Part shown: positions 43,288-52,054 of the stretch, in pieces
Position numbering within the stretch: position 1 is the first letter of the stretch
Layout of the letters: each line of letters opens with the position of its first letter
Origin: Alphaproteobacteria bacterium
GTDB taxonomy: Bacteria; Pseudomonadota; Alphaproteobacteria; Rs-D84
Length of the DNA: 64,000 bases
Assembly: GCA_017503725.1 (NCBI GenBank)
Contig: JAFVSL010000011.1
Span: forward strand, 71,847 to 135,846
Direction: 5' to 3'
Position numbers and translations under genes: made by a program
Notes under the pieces: generated by a model
Told to the model about the DNA's origin: nothing
What the model saw: the letters and a program-made list of their open reading frames with translations, nothing else
Databases searched by the model: none

Positions 43288-45333
43288 ATGAAATTCAAAA
43301 AGATTCTGCGCATATTTTTAAATATTATATTCTGGTGCTTTACCGCGGGCATTGCGGCGGTTGCGGCGTTGGTGCTGATTTATGGAAATGATTTACCAGA
43401 TTATAAAAACCTGGCAACGTATGCGCCACCGGTGGCAACACGCCTTTATGCGGCGGATGGTTCATTGCTGATTGAATATGCCGAAGAACGCCGTGTATTC
43501 ATCGATTACGATGATATGCCACCGCAGTTGGTAAATGCCTTTGTCGCGGCCGAGGATCAAAATTTCTGGACACATCCCGGAATTGATGTTCAGGGGATAA
43601 TTCGCGCCGCCACAAACAATGCAATGCGTATGATGGGATATAATGCCAGTTTTTCTGGCGCATCCACAATCACGCAACAGGTTGCAAAAAATTTCTTCTT
43701 GTCGTCTGAACGCACCATTTCCAGAAAGATAAAAGAGGCCATCCTTGCCCTGCGCCTGGAACGTGCATTTTCCAAACAGCATATTCTGACCCTGTATATG
43801 AACCAGATATTCCTGGGGGCGCGCGCGTATGGTGTTGGGTCGGCGGCCTTGATGTATTTTAACAAACCTGTATCTGAATTATCATTGGCCCAGTGTGCGT
43901 TTCTGGCATCCCTGCCCAAGGCGCCAAATAATCGCGAAAACGCGATTGAGCGTCGCAATTATGTCCTGCGCCGTATGGTAGAAGAGGGCTATATAACCCA
44001 ATCCGATGCCGATATTGCCGCGGCCGAGGAATTAAATATCAACAGCGGCTTTACCGAACAGATGGAACCCGATTTTCAATACTTTGCCGAAGACGTTCGT
44101 CGTCAATTATTACGCACCCTTGGGCGCGAGGTTTTGTACAACCAGGGCCTTTACATCAAAACAACAATTAACCCAGAATTTCAGCGTGCGGCAACCGCCG
44201 CCCTGGCCAAGGAATTGGATTCTTATAACAAAAATCACCCAGATTCAGAACCTCTTCAGGGGGCGTTAATCGCAATGAATCCACATACGGGTCGTATTGT
44301 TGCGATGGTTGGCGGACGTTCTTTCCGGGACAGTTCATTTAACCGTGCCACCCAGGCGTATCGTCAGATTGGTTCAACCATTAAACCGTTTGTGTATCTG
44401 GCGGCCTTGGAACGTGGATACAGCCCGCAAAGCCTGTTGTTGGATGCGCCGATTGTTGGTATTCGAGAAGATTTAAGTGAATGGAAGCCTGAAAATTATG
44501 ATAAAAAATTCTTGGGCGATGTGCCGTTGCGCCTGTCGCTGGAAACGTCGCGCAATGTGCCGACGGTGCGCCTGGTCCAAGATATTGGTGAACAAAACGC
44601 GATTGAGGTCGCCCAGCGTTTTGGTGTCTATCCCGCGGATATGCAAAATATAAATCTGTCGATGGCATTGGGCTCTGGCGAGACGACGCTTGAAAAATTG
44701 GTGTTGGGTTATTCTGCATTTGTAAATGGTGGGCGTGCGATATCCCCACGGATGGTCGATTATATTGCCGACAGATATGGCCGTGTTGTCGGTGGCACGG
44801 AACCCGAATTAATTGAATGGTCCCCTGATTTATTGCCACCAACGGTGACAGATGAGGCTGAACCATTATCAGACCCACAAAGTCTGTATCAAATGGTGTC
44901 TATTTTACAAGGTGCGGTTGAACGCGGTACCGGTAAACAGGCCCGTGTCAAAGGGCACACAATCGCGGGTAAAACCGGCACGACCAACGATGTCAAAGAC
45001 GTGTGGTTTATCGGCTTTACCAAGAATTTAATTGCGGGCGTATATCTGGGGTTTGATAATCCAAAACCATTGGGACGTGGTGCGGGTTCCCATATGGCGG
45101 CACGTGTGTTTGCGGACTTTATGAAAACGGCATTGGCGGATGAAAAAAATCAACCGTTTTCGGTTCCAAATGGTATGACGTTTGTTCGTGTTAATCGTAG
45201 CACTGGTGTGGCGGCGGCGTCTGACCCCAACGGTATGATTATTAGCGAGGCATTCAAGCCCGGACAAAAGCCAAATCCGGCCCCCGCGGTCCAGCAATCT
45301 GCATCCAGCGCGGTGGTTGGTGGAATATTCTAA
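43288..45333 (+). CDS. mrcA: Penicillin-binding protein 1A
   Basis: Bifunctional class A PBP that polymerises and cross-links peptidoglycan. A cytoplasmic tail and membrane anchor (about 10-30) precede the GT51 glycosyltransferase domain with catalytic Glu89 in EDQNFWTHPG and the GASTITQQVAKN motif. The transpeptidase domain has S363-T-I-K366 (SxxK) in GSTIKPF, SxN, and K562-T-G in GKTGTT. At 681 aa it is shorter than enterobacterial PBP1a (about 850), lacking the OB-fold insert. It is followed by an MliC-like lipoprotein gene. Translation is probably leaderless. Confidence 0.95.
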   Translation: MKFKKILRIFLNIIFWCFTAGIAAVAALVLIYGNDLPDYKNLATYAPPVATRLYAADGSLLIEYAEERRVFIDYDDMPPQLVNAFVAAEDQNFWTHPGIDVQGIIRAATNNAMRMMGYNASFSGASTITQQVAKNFFLSSERTISRKIKEAILALRLERAFSKQHILTLYMNQIFLGARAYGVGSAALMYFNKPVSELSLAQCAFLASLPKAPNNRENAIERRNYVLRRMVEEGYITQSDADIAAAEELNINSGFTEQMEPDFQYFAEDVRRQLLRTLGREVLYNQGLYIKTTINPEFQRAATAALAKELDSYNKNHPDSEPLQGALIAMNPHTGRIVAMVGGRSFRDSSFNRATQAYRQIGSTIKPFVYLAALERGYSPQSLLLDAPIVGIREDLSEWKPENYDKKFLGDVPLRLSLETSRNVPTVRLVQDIGEQNAIEVAQRFGVYPADMQNINLSMALGSGETTLEKLVLGYSAFVNGGRAISPRMVDYIADRYGRVVGGTEPELIEWSPDLLPPTVTDEAEPLSDPQSLYQMVSILQGAVERGTGKQARVKGHTIAGKTGTTNDVKDVWFIGFTKNLIAGVYLGFDNPKPLGRGAGSHMAARVFADFMKTALADEKNQPFSVPNGMTFVRVNRSTGVAAASDPNGMIISEAFKPGQKPNPAPAVQQSASSAVVGGIF

Positions 45334-45348
45334 ACACAGGGGGGATGT

Positions 45349-45660
45349 ATGAAAAAATCAGTAATTTTGATGTTGGCGTTGGGATGTCTGTCTGCGTGCG
45401 ATGACACGGAATCGGTTATACAAAAAAATACCTATTTGTGTGGAAATTACGATGTTGAAATGGCTTTTTCAGATGATGGCGCCACAATGCACGCAATTAT
45501 TTCGGGTGATGCGGTTGATTTGGCATTGACGCAAAGTGCATCTGGCGCCAAATACGCGGGTGTTTTAAATGATACAAATGTTGTTTTGTGGGGTAAAGGT
45601 GACGCGTGGACGCTGTTTGTTGGGCCAGATGAAACAATAATAGAATGTTCGATTAAATAA
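45349..45660 (+). CDS. MliC-like lysozyme inhibitor lipoprotein
   Basis: A 103-aa lipoprotein with lipobox LSAC (Cys16). The mature domain contains YLCGNYDVEMAF, then LTQSASGAKYAG, VVLWGKGDAWTLFVG and a late IIEC. This is the MliC/PliC pattern (SASGAKY and a W.KG motif) of periplasmic inhibitors of C-type lysozyme. It follows the PBP1a gene by 15 bases with a GGGGGG ribosome site, so both are expressed together. The context suggests protection of the cell wall against host lysozyme, which would fit a host-associated life. Confidence 0.78.
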   Translation: MKKSVILMLALGCLSACDDTESVIQKNTYLCGNYDVEMAFSDDGATMHAIISGDAVDLALTQSASGAKYAGVLNDTNVVLWGKGDAWTLFVGPDETIIECSIK

Positions 45661-45721
45661 CGTTTATTTTCATATTTTATTGTGATAGAATAATCGATAT
45701 AAGAAGGCTAAGGAGTATGTT

Positions 45722-46813
45722 ATGCTGACCGATTATTTTTTATCCCACGGTTTGTCGTTTTTTGCCAGTGGCTGGATGCAGTTTGGTGCCGCCTTTGGCG
45801 TGGCATTTGCAATAATGATGATTTTTGGACGCCCATTTATTCGCGCAATGCACAACTGGCAAAAGCGTGGTCAACCCATCAGTGAAAACGTCCCAGAATC
45901 TCATCGCAAGAAAGCGGGCACCCCAACAATGGGTGGAATTTTGGTTGTTGTTGCGATATTGGTTGGTGCGATACTGTTTATGCCAATGCACGACAATTTG
46001 CCGGGCTGGATTGCGTTGTTGTCACTGGTGATGTTTGGCGCCTTGGGTTTTGCAGACGATTACAAGAAGGTCACTTCTCAATCAAAAAAGGCATCAAATG
46101 GCCTGTCACCACGCGCGCGCCTTTTGATAGAGGGTATATTTGTTATTATACTGGCGTATTTGATTAACATAACAATGCCACCATATATCCCAGAATATTC
46201 ATTGGCGATTGGGTCGGGAATTATTTTACCGTTGGGCCTGTTGTATTTTGTGTTTGCGTACTTTGTAATTTGTGGTGGTGCAAACGCAACAAATATCACA
46301 GATGGTCTGGATGGAATGCTGGCAAAATTATATATGCCGGTATTGGTTGTGTTGGTTGTTGCGTTGTATGGTGCAACACGTATTGGTTTTATGGATACGG
46401 TTATGTTCCTGCCATCGGCCAGTGGTCTGTACCCGGTCCTGGGGGCGGCGTTTGGTGCGGTGTTGGGCTTCTTGTGGTTTAATGCAAAGCCGGCATCAAT
46501 CTTTATGGGTGATGCGGGGTCGTTGGCCCTGGGGGGATTTATGGGTACGGTATCAATGCTGCTTAAATCTGAAATTCTGATGGGTATTGCGGCGGGTATG
46601 ATGGTGTTAATTTTGCTGTCATCATTTACCCAGACAATGTATTTCAAGATTACACGTCGTATGACGGGAACGGGGCGTCGTGTATTCCTGCGTGCACCAT
46701 TGCATCACCATTTCGAAGAACTGGGCTGGAACGAGACTAAGATAGTGGACAGATTCTTTATCATATCTGTTTTATTTGCTGGATTGGCATTGGCACTGTT
46801 GAAATTTGCATAA
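45722..46813 (+). CDS. mraY: Phospho-N-acetylmuramoyl-pentapeptide transferase MraY
   Basis: Integral membrane enzyme that makes lipid I. Ten membrane helices fit the pattern. PTMGGILVVVAILVGA near residue 65, GFADDYKKVTS with the catalytic aspartates near 115, NITDGLDGMLA near 195, and FMGDAGSLALGGFMG near 260 are the hallmark motifs, and PLHHHFEELGW closes the active site. The 363-aa length is normal. The AAGGAG ribosome site is good. It heads mraY-ftsW-murG, with murD missing. Confidence 0.97.
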   Translation: MLTDYFLSHGLSFFASGWMQFGAAFGVAFAIMMIFGRPFIRAMHNWQKRGQPISENVPESHRKKAGTPTMGGILVVVAILVGAILFMPMHDNLPGWIALLSLVMFGALGFADDYKKVTSQSKKASNGLSPRARLLIEGIFVIILAYLINITMPPYIPEYSLAIGSGIILPLGLLYFVFAYFVICGGANATNITDGLDGMLAKLYMPVLVVLVVALYGATRIGFMDTVMFLPSASGLYPVLGAAFGAVLGFLWFNAKPASIFMGDAGSLALGGFMGTVSMLLKSEILMGIAAGMMVLILLSSFTQTMYFKITRRMTGTGRRVFLRAPLHHHFEELGWNETKIVDRFFIISVLFAGLALALLKFA

Positions 46814-46828
46814 GGGAAAAATATACAA

Positions 46829-47974
46829 ATGTTTGATATTCCGCGCACCGAAGACAGCAAATTTACCAGTTGGTATTATGGCACCGATCGCAAGTTGTTG
46901 GGATATGTTTTGGCGCTGATATTTATTGGTATGCTGTGTGTGGTGTCGGCTGGTTCTGTTCAGGCCCTGCGCAAGGGGTGGGAATGGTATTATTTCCTGC
47001 AAAAAATGTTACCGTTTTATGTGCTGGGGATTGGTACGCTATTTGTGGCCAGTATGCTGAATAAAAAATGGGTGTTGGGTATATCGGCGTTAAATGTCGC
47101 GGTGTGCTTTCTGTTGCTGATATGGACTGTAATTCACCCCGTGGCCAGTCACGGTTCCGAACGTTGGGCGGTTATCGGTGGGTTGCGATTGATGCCATCG
47201 GATTTAATGAAGCCGGGCCTGGTTATAATGACGGCGTGGTTCCTGGCAAAGATGAAGGAACGATTTGGTTCTGATATATTTTTAAATCCTGCCCCGTGGA
47301 GGCCGGCGTGGCTTTCCTGGTGGACGTTTTTGGTGCCATTTGCGATTGTTCTGCTTATTTTATTCCAGCAACCAGATATCGGCACAACACTGTTATTTAT
47401 GGCGGTTATTGGGACAATGCTGTTTATTGCGGGCCTGCCACGCAAGATATGGTTGCCAGGATTGGGACTTTTTGGTGCGGTTGGATTCTTGGCGTTTTTG
47501 TTTGTGCCGCACGTACATCGTCGCGTTCTGGAATTTTTCAAGCCCCTGGACCCCACGACCCAGGTTGGATATTCCGTTAATGCAATCCGCCAGGGGGGCT
47601 TGTTCGGTATGGGGGACGAAGCCTTTGCCAAAGAATCATTGCCCGACGCCCACACAGACTTTATCTTCGCGGCCCTGGCCGAAGATTGGGGGGCAATATT
47701 GGCGTGTGGATTATTGGCGCTGTTGTTGGTTGTTATTCGTCGCCTGACGGTAACGGCGATGTCTGCGCGTGATACATTTGTGTTTTATGCGGTTGGTGGC
47801 ACAACGGCATTATTCGCGACCCAGATTTGTATTAACTTGGCGACAACATTGGGCCTGATGCCGCCCAAGGGGATGACGTTGCCATTTATTTCATCCGGGG
47901 GCAGTTCGTTTATGGGTTACTGTCTGTTGTTTGGGATGATATTGGCAATTGTCCGCGAAGATAAATGGAAATAA
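46829..47974 (+). CDS. ftsW: Septal peptidoglycan polymerase FtsW
   Basis: SEDS-family glycosyltransferase that works with FtsI in division. About ten membrane helices. DLMKPGLVIM and the catalytic region around ASHGSERWAVIGGLRLMPSD are conserved, with the C-terminal LPFISSGGSSF. The 381-aa length is normal. It lies between mraY and murG, 15 bases from each. The gene order, without murD, is a shortened form of the division and cell-wall cluster. Confidence 0.95.
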   Translation: MFDIPRTEDSKFTSWYYGTDRKLLGYVLALIFIGMLCVVSAGSVQALRKGWEWYYFLQKMLPFYVLGIGTLFVASMLNKKWVLGISALNVAVCFLLLIWTVIHPVASHGSERWAVIGGLRLMPSDLMKPGLVIMTAWFLAKMKERFGSDIFLNPAPWRPAWLSWWTFLVPFAIVLLILFQQPDIGTTLLFMAVIGTMLFIAGLPRKIWLPGLGLFGAVGFLAFLFVPHVHRRVLEFFKPLDPTTQVGYSVNAIRQGGLFGMGDEAFAKESLPDAHTDFIFAALAEDWGAILACGLLALLLVVIRRLTVTAMSARDTFVFYAVGGTTALFATQICINLATTLGLMPPKGMTLPFISSGGSSFMGYCLLFGMILAIVREDKWK

Positions 47975-47989
47975 CCAAAGGGATTTAAA

Positions 47990-49036
47990 ATGAAGGTGTG
48001 GATTGCAACGGGCGGAACGGGTGGACACGTGTTTCCGGCAATGGCGGTGGCAACCGAATTGGTGGCGCGTGGGTGTCGTGTGACAATTTCGTGTGACGGT
48101 CGTGTTCGCGAAATGGTGCGTAAATCGCGACCAACGGGTGCGCGTATGGTGCATATCTGGGCATCGGGTGTTGGCGCAAAAAGCAAATTGAAGCAATTAT
48201 GGGCATTGTTTAAAATAGGGGTGTCGGCGGTCGCATTGACGCTGCGTTTTATGGTATCGCGCCCCGATCGGGTTGTTGCGTTTGGTGGCTATGCATCGGT
48301 GCCCGCGGTGTTTGCGGCGCACGTTTGGGATGTGCCAACATTCTTGCACGAACAGAATGCGGCAATTGGTCGTGCGAATAAATTTACCATGCGCTGGGTT
48401 AAAACATTGATGACCAGTTTCCCAGATGTATCCGGTATTCCAACCACTTCGACGGCACGTGTTATTTATACGGGCCTGCCGGTGCGTCGTGAAATATTGG
48501 CGGCATCCAATGCACCACTAAGTGGGGCGGGGCGCATATTGGTAACGGGTGGATCACTGGGGGCGACGATACTGGATGACGTTGTGCCGGGTGCGATTGT
48601 GGCAATGAAAAATAAAAAGATTTTTGTGACGCACCAGACCCGACCGGAAAATGTTGCACGCCTGCAAAAGTTTTATGCAGATAATAAAATCCACGCAAAT
48701 GTTTTGTCTTTCATAAACGATATGGCGGGTGCAATTGTTGGGGCGGATTTGGTAATCGGGCGCAGTGGCGCATCGACCGTTGTCGAACTTGAAACAATTG
48801 GACGTCCGGCGATCTTGGTGCCGTTGAATATCAACCCAGACCAGGCGGCCAACGCTGCATCATTTGTTCGCACCGGCGGTGGTTTTGCGATTGAGCAGTC
48901 TAAATTTACACAAAAATGGCTGACCGCGACATTATCAGATTTGTTTGATAACCCGTCGCGCCTGCAAAAAATGGCGCAAAAGGCGTATGTAAAAAATAAC
49001 GCGGTGACACTAATTTGTGATGCGATTATGGAATAA
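47990..49036 (+). CDS. murG: UDP-N-acetylglucosamine transferase MurG
   Basis: Adds GlcNAc to lipid I to make lipid II at the inner membrane. The N-terminal IATGGTGGHVFPA glycine loop, FGGYASVPAVFAA, LHEQNAAIGRANK and the C-terminal VIGRSGASTVVELETIGRPAILVP are the family motifs. The 348-aa length is normal. It ends the mraY-ftsW-murG run at a terminator, so murC, murB and ddl are not next to it. Confidence 0.96.
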   Translation: MKVWIATGGTGGHVFPAMAVATELVARGCRVTISCDGRVREMVRKSRPTGARMVHIWASGVGAKSKLKQLWALFKIGVSAVALTLRFMVSRPDRVVAFGGYASVPAVFAAHVWDVPTFLHEQNAAIGRANKFTMRWVKTLMTSFPDVSGIPTTSTARVIYTGLPVRREILAASNAPLSGAGRILVTGGSLGATILDDVVPGAIVAMKNKKIFVTHQTRPENVARLQKFYADNKIHANVLSFINDMAGAIVGADLVIGRSGASTVVELETIGRPAILVPLNINPDQAANAASFVRTGGGFAIEQSKFTQKWLTATLSDLFDNPSRLQKMAQKAYVKNNAVTLICDAIME

Positions 49037-49066
49037 AAATCACCCGCGTATCGCGGGTGATTTTTT
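49034..49066 (+). terminator. Terminator of mraY-ftsW-murG
   Basis: AATCACCCGCG / CGCGGGTGATT with a three-base TAT loop and six T residues. Confidence 0.85.
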
Positions 49067-49143
49067 ATTTTGATTCCAGTCTATTTTTCCGCTTGCACCA
49101 AAATCGTGATTTGTTCTATGATGATAATGGAAGGAAAGGAATT

Positions 49144-50457
49144 ATGCGTCATATCACAGTATCAATTTTTGCATTTTTGCTTGCAATGCCTGCGTTTGCG
49201 GATGCAAGGTTACCGGTTGTAAACCTGGCGTCGGCGGGTGTTTCTGCGCGTGCCGCATTCGGAGAGAGCGTGCCAACAACAAAACAATTGCCAAAACGGA
49301 ATGTTGTTGCGCGTCCCACGGTTCAGCGTACCGCCACCCCTGCAAAAACGGCGAATATGACGGCGGCCACGTTGGTCACATCGAATGATATATTGGTTCC
49401 AAATCGCCCCAGCAATGATTTATGGGCGCATAATTCATCAAGTTTAAATGCGTCTGTTGATACGCCATTGCGTATGCCAAAACCATCTGAGTTTGCGGTT
49501 TATCGCAGTGATGAAATTTTACCAGAAGAAAGCCTGGACACATCCACAATGCCAAAGACGTACGCGTATAATGATGATGCGCCGGTCGCACCGGTCGCAC
49601 CGACACGCACCGCGGCGGCAAAAAAATCTGAATTAGATGCCCAGATTGAACGTCTGGTTGAATTACAGCGTCGTGCCGATGAAAGTGTTACGCCAACCAA
49701 TGTTGCGCCACGCGTAATTGCGCGTCCCGTGGTTGATGAACCAATCGCGCCAAGTACGGATGATGTTCGTGTTGCTGTGGCGGATACCACACCAACGGAA
49801 ACTGTAAATGTACGTCGTATGGTTGTTCCAATGGAAACGCGTGATGTTGTTGTGCGCAGTGTTGAAAAAAATCAATCGCCACGCATTGCGGCGGTGCGCG
49901 ATGATATGACAAAACTAAGCCCGTCTGAATTACGTCGTGCGTTTCGTAAAACATTCCTGTCGGAAAACAAACATTTATCCACATACCAAATGGATGATTC
50001 CTTTGACGTGGTCAGTGATATGGATACATCATCCGGTTCGTTTACATCATCCCGCGATTTAAGCGAGGATGCCGGCATTCGTCCACTGGAAATAAAAATC
50101 AATTTCCGCAATGATGATGCGTCCCTGTCGCGTGATAATTATAATTTGTTAAGTGAATATGCCGCGATTGTTGTTCATAATCCAACGCGTGCAATTCAGA
50201 TTGCAATTCCCGCGCGCACAACAACTGATGCGGACGCGCGTAAATTAACGGCACGTCGTCTGGCCATTGTTGAACAGGTTTTACGTGATACCGGTGTGTC
50301 AATGCAACGCATTGTCCCGGTTCTATCCCAACGTGACGAGGCTGGTTTCGTCTTGCGTGTGATATCGAATGAACAGTATGAAAGCCTGTCCCAGCAGAAA
50401 CGTAATATATTCGGTGATACTGTTTCATCCAAGAAGTATAAAAGTTTGACGTGGTAA
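49144..50457 (+). CDS. Secreted protein with C-terminal OmpA-like domain
   Basis: A 437-aa exported protein. The signal peptide is MRHITVSIFAFLLAMPAFADA. A long low-complexity part rich in Thr, Ala, Pro and Val (about 30-280) includes a short coiled coil (LDAQIERLVELQRRADE, near 165). An OmpA_C-like domain follows at about 320-430 (IKINFRNDDASLSRDNYNLLSEYA and ADARKLTARRLAIVEQVL). The last residues are basic. The start has an AAGGAAAGG ribosome site. The next gene (ComF) overlaps it by seven bases. It may anchor a surface structure to peptidoglycan, but the partner is unknown. Confidence 0.72.
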   Translation: MRHITVSIFAFLLAMPAFADARLPVVNLASAGVSARAAFGESVPTTKQLPKRNVVARPTVQRTATPAKTANMTAATLVTSNDILVPNRPSNDLWAHNSSSLNASVDTPLRMPKPSEFAVYRSDEILPEESLDTSTMPKTYAYNDDAPVAPVAPTRTAAAKKSELDAQIERLVELQRRADESVTPTNVAPRVIARPVVDEPIAPSTDDVRVAVADTTPTETVNVRRMVVPMETRDVVVRSVEKNQSPRIAAVRDDMTKLSPSELRRAFRKTFLSENKHLSTYQMDDSFDVVSDMDTSSGSFTSSRDLSEDAGIRPLEIKINFRNDDASLSRDNYNLLSEYAAIVVHNPTRAIQIAIPARTTTDADARKLTARRLAIVEQVLRDTGVSMQRIVPVLSQRDEAGFVLRVISNEQYESLSQQKRNIFGDTVSSKKYKSLTW

Positions 50458-51170
50458 GCAAAACGCTAAAATCACTTTTGGAATTTTTATTTCCACCGGC
50501 GTGTCCATTGTGCGGCGCGCCGGTATCAATTCACGGCGAATTATGTGGTGACTGTTGGACGGCCTTTAATTGGATTGATGGTGCAAAATGTGTTCGCTGT
50601 GGTTATCCGTTTGCAATTGATGTCGATGATGCAATGTGTCCGGTATGTGCGTCCGGAAAATGTGAATTAGATTGGATACGGTCTGCATGTGTCTATGATG
50701 ATGCATCACGGATGGCAATGTTGCCGTTTAAGCACAGCGGTCGTATTTCATATGCACACTTTATGTCACGTGCAATGATTTGGGCGCTGCGTGATATTGA
50801 CGTGTCAGATATAGACTTTATAATGCCGGTGCCATTGGCGCGTCGTCGCCTGTTTCATCGTGCCTATAACCAGGCAACATTACTGGCCCGGCCAATTGCA
50901 CGCACGTTGGGATTAAGGCTGGATTATGATTCTGTTCGTCGTAAATACAGACGTGATATGGGGCATTTAAATTCGCGCCAACGTGCACAAAATATTCACG
51001 GTGTGTTCAGTGTTGTCCGTCCCGACAGAATACGTGGTAAAAATATCTTGTTGGTCGACGATGTTATGACGTCTGGTGCAACGTTTTCAGAATTACGTCG
51101 GGCACTAATTGGGGCCGGCGCCGCAAATGTCTATGGTGTGACATTTTGTCGTGTTGTTCGTTCTGTTTAA
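50451..51170 (+). CDS. ComF family protein
   Basis: A 239-aa amidophosphoribosyltransferase-like protein. An N-terminal double zinc ribbon (CPLCGAP, CGDCW, CVRCGYPF, CPVCASGKCE) is followed by a phosphoribosyltransferase domain with PVPLARRRLFHRAYNQA and the PRPP loop ILLVDDVMTSGATF. In naturally competent bacteria ComF is needed for DNA uptake, but it also occurs in non-competent species. GTG start inside the end of the previous gene. No other com genes are in the window. Confidence 0.85.
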   Translation: MVSKTLKSLLEFLFPPACPLCGAPVSIHGELCGDCWTAFNWIDGAKCVRCGYPFAIDVDDAMCPVCASGKCELDWIRSACVYDDASRMAMLPFKHSGRISYAHFMSRAMIWALRDIDVSDIDFIMPVPLARRRLFHRAYNQATLLARPIARTLGLRLDYDSVRRKYRRDMGHLNSRQRAQNIHGVFSVVRPDRIRGKNILLVDDVMTSGATFSELRRALIGAGAANVYGVTFCRVVRSV

Positions 51171-51529
51171 GAAATTGTTTTGCTGTTTGTAATCTCGTGA
51201 ATCATAAACTTAGAATGCATCAGGTGTGCTTCCTGGGCCAGGATTTTTAAATTACACATACGCATCAAATCAATTATGTCTTTTGCTACGGGCTCGATTG
51301 TTTTTGCAGATGTGTCAACAATTGCTTCTTCCAGGATTTCATCGCCCAATGTTGCGGTATAATATATGATTGCCGAATTTGGGGTATACAGTGCGACGTC
51401 TGAACACAGTGCCAGTTTTCGTTCATCTGGCAGAATTGTGAAATATATTATCGTCCCATCTTGCTTAACCAAAGATATGGGCATCTTGTCAAACATATCG
51501 TGCAAAAATTTTTTGTTCTCTGGATTCAT
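51167..51529 (-). CDS. Hypothetical protein, 120 aa, paralogue of its neighbour
   Basis: A soluble protein of unknown family. It begins MNPENKKFLHDMF, has a beta-rich centre and ends in a helix with ILAQEAHLMHSKFMIHEI. The neighbour 51532-51888 has the same plan (MNPERLKFFHTL ... LLAQEIYARQKGILAQI), so the two are tandem duplicates with low identity. It starts two bases after the neighbour's stop, so both are one transcript. Its end overlaps the comF stop by four bases. Confidence 0.6.
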   Translation of the reverse strand: MNPENKKFLHDMFDKMPISLVKQDGTIIYFTILPDERKLALCSDVALYTPNSAIIYYTATLGDEILEEAIVDTSAKTIEPVAKDIIDLMRMCNLKILAQEAHLMHSKFMIHEITNSKTIS

Positions 51530-51531
51530 AT

Positions 51532-51888
51532 TTAACTGTGTACCTTATTGCCATTTATTTGTGCCAGGATTCCTTTCTGTCTGGCGTATATTTCCTGGGC
51601 CAGCAGTTTGTCAGAACAATGCCTAACAAGTTGCATCAGATTTTTTGTAATCTCGGTTGGGGTGCCGCCATCTGGACAGTATCCGTCATACAGAATCTGT
51701 GAATCAATGGTGATTGTATAATATCGTCCGGGGCGCCCCTTGTCATCGGTTGTATAAACGCACGAAAAACCAAATGTTGTCCCATCGTCTGTGTCAATCG
51801 AGTATTCAACCATTTCGTTATCGCGCAGCACATCAACATTGGATGTGCGAATAAGGGTATGAAAAAATTTCAATCTTTCTGGGTTCAT
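51532..51888 (-). CDS. Hypothetical protein, 118 aa, paralogue of its neighbour
   Basis: A soluble protein, first of a two-gene tandem. The start at 51888 (MNPERLKF) is chosen because it aligns with the start of the paralogue; a reading from 51924 adds twelve residues. The central part has beta character and the C-terminal helix includes LVRHCSDKLLAQEIY. The function is not recognisable. AT-rich sequence and the tandem repeat 51955-51983 lie upstream. Confidence 0.58.
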   Translation of the reverse strand: MNPERLKFFHTLIRTSNVDVLRDNEMVEYSIDTDDGTTFGFSCVYTTDDKGRPGRYYTITIDSQILYDGYCPDGGTPTEITKNLMQLVRHCSDKLLAQEIYARQKGILAQINGNKVHS

Positions 51889-51954
51889 ATTGTATATTTT
51901 GCTGTCAAAAAAAACATTTGTCAAATATTTTTTATGGTATTTTTTCTTCGCTTC

Positions 51955-51983
51955 CCACTAACCACTATCCACTAACCGCTAAT
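51955..51983. repeat. Short tandem repeats of the CCACTAA type
   Basis: Units of the form CCACTAACCACTATCCACTAA occur three times within 29 bases, upstream of valS. CACTATCCACTA (51963-51974) also occurs inverted at 29086-29097 in the long inverted repeat, so the two are related. Confidence 0.5.
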
Positions 51984-51988
51984 AAATA

Positions 51989-52016
51989 TTGAATTCTGAA
52001 TTTTATCTGATACGAT
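51989..52016 (+). promoter_or_regulatory. Promoter of valS
   Basis: TTGAAT (51989-51994), a 16-base spacer and TACGAT (52011-52016), with a CAGGA ribosome site before the ATG at 52055. Confidence 0.55.
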
Positions 52017-52054
52017 AACAGTTAGACTATTTTTTTTAATAACAGGACACAGAT

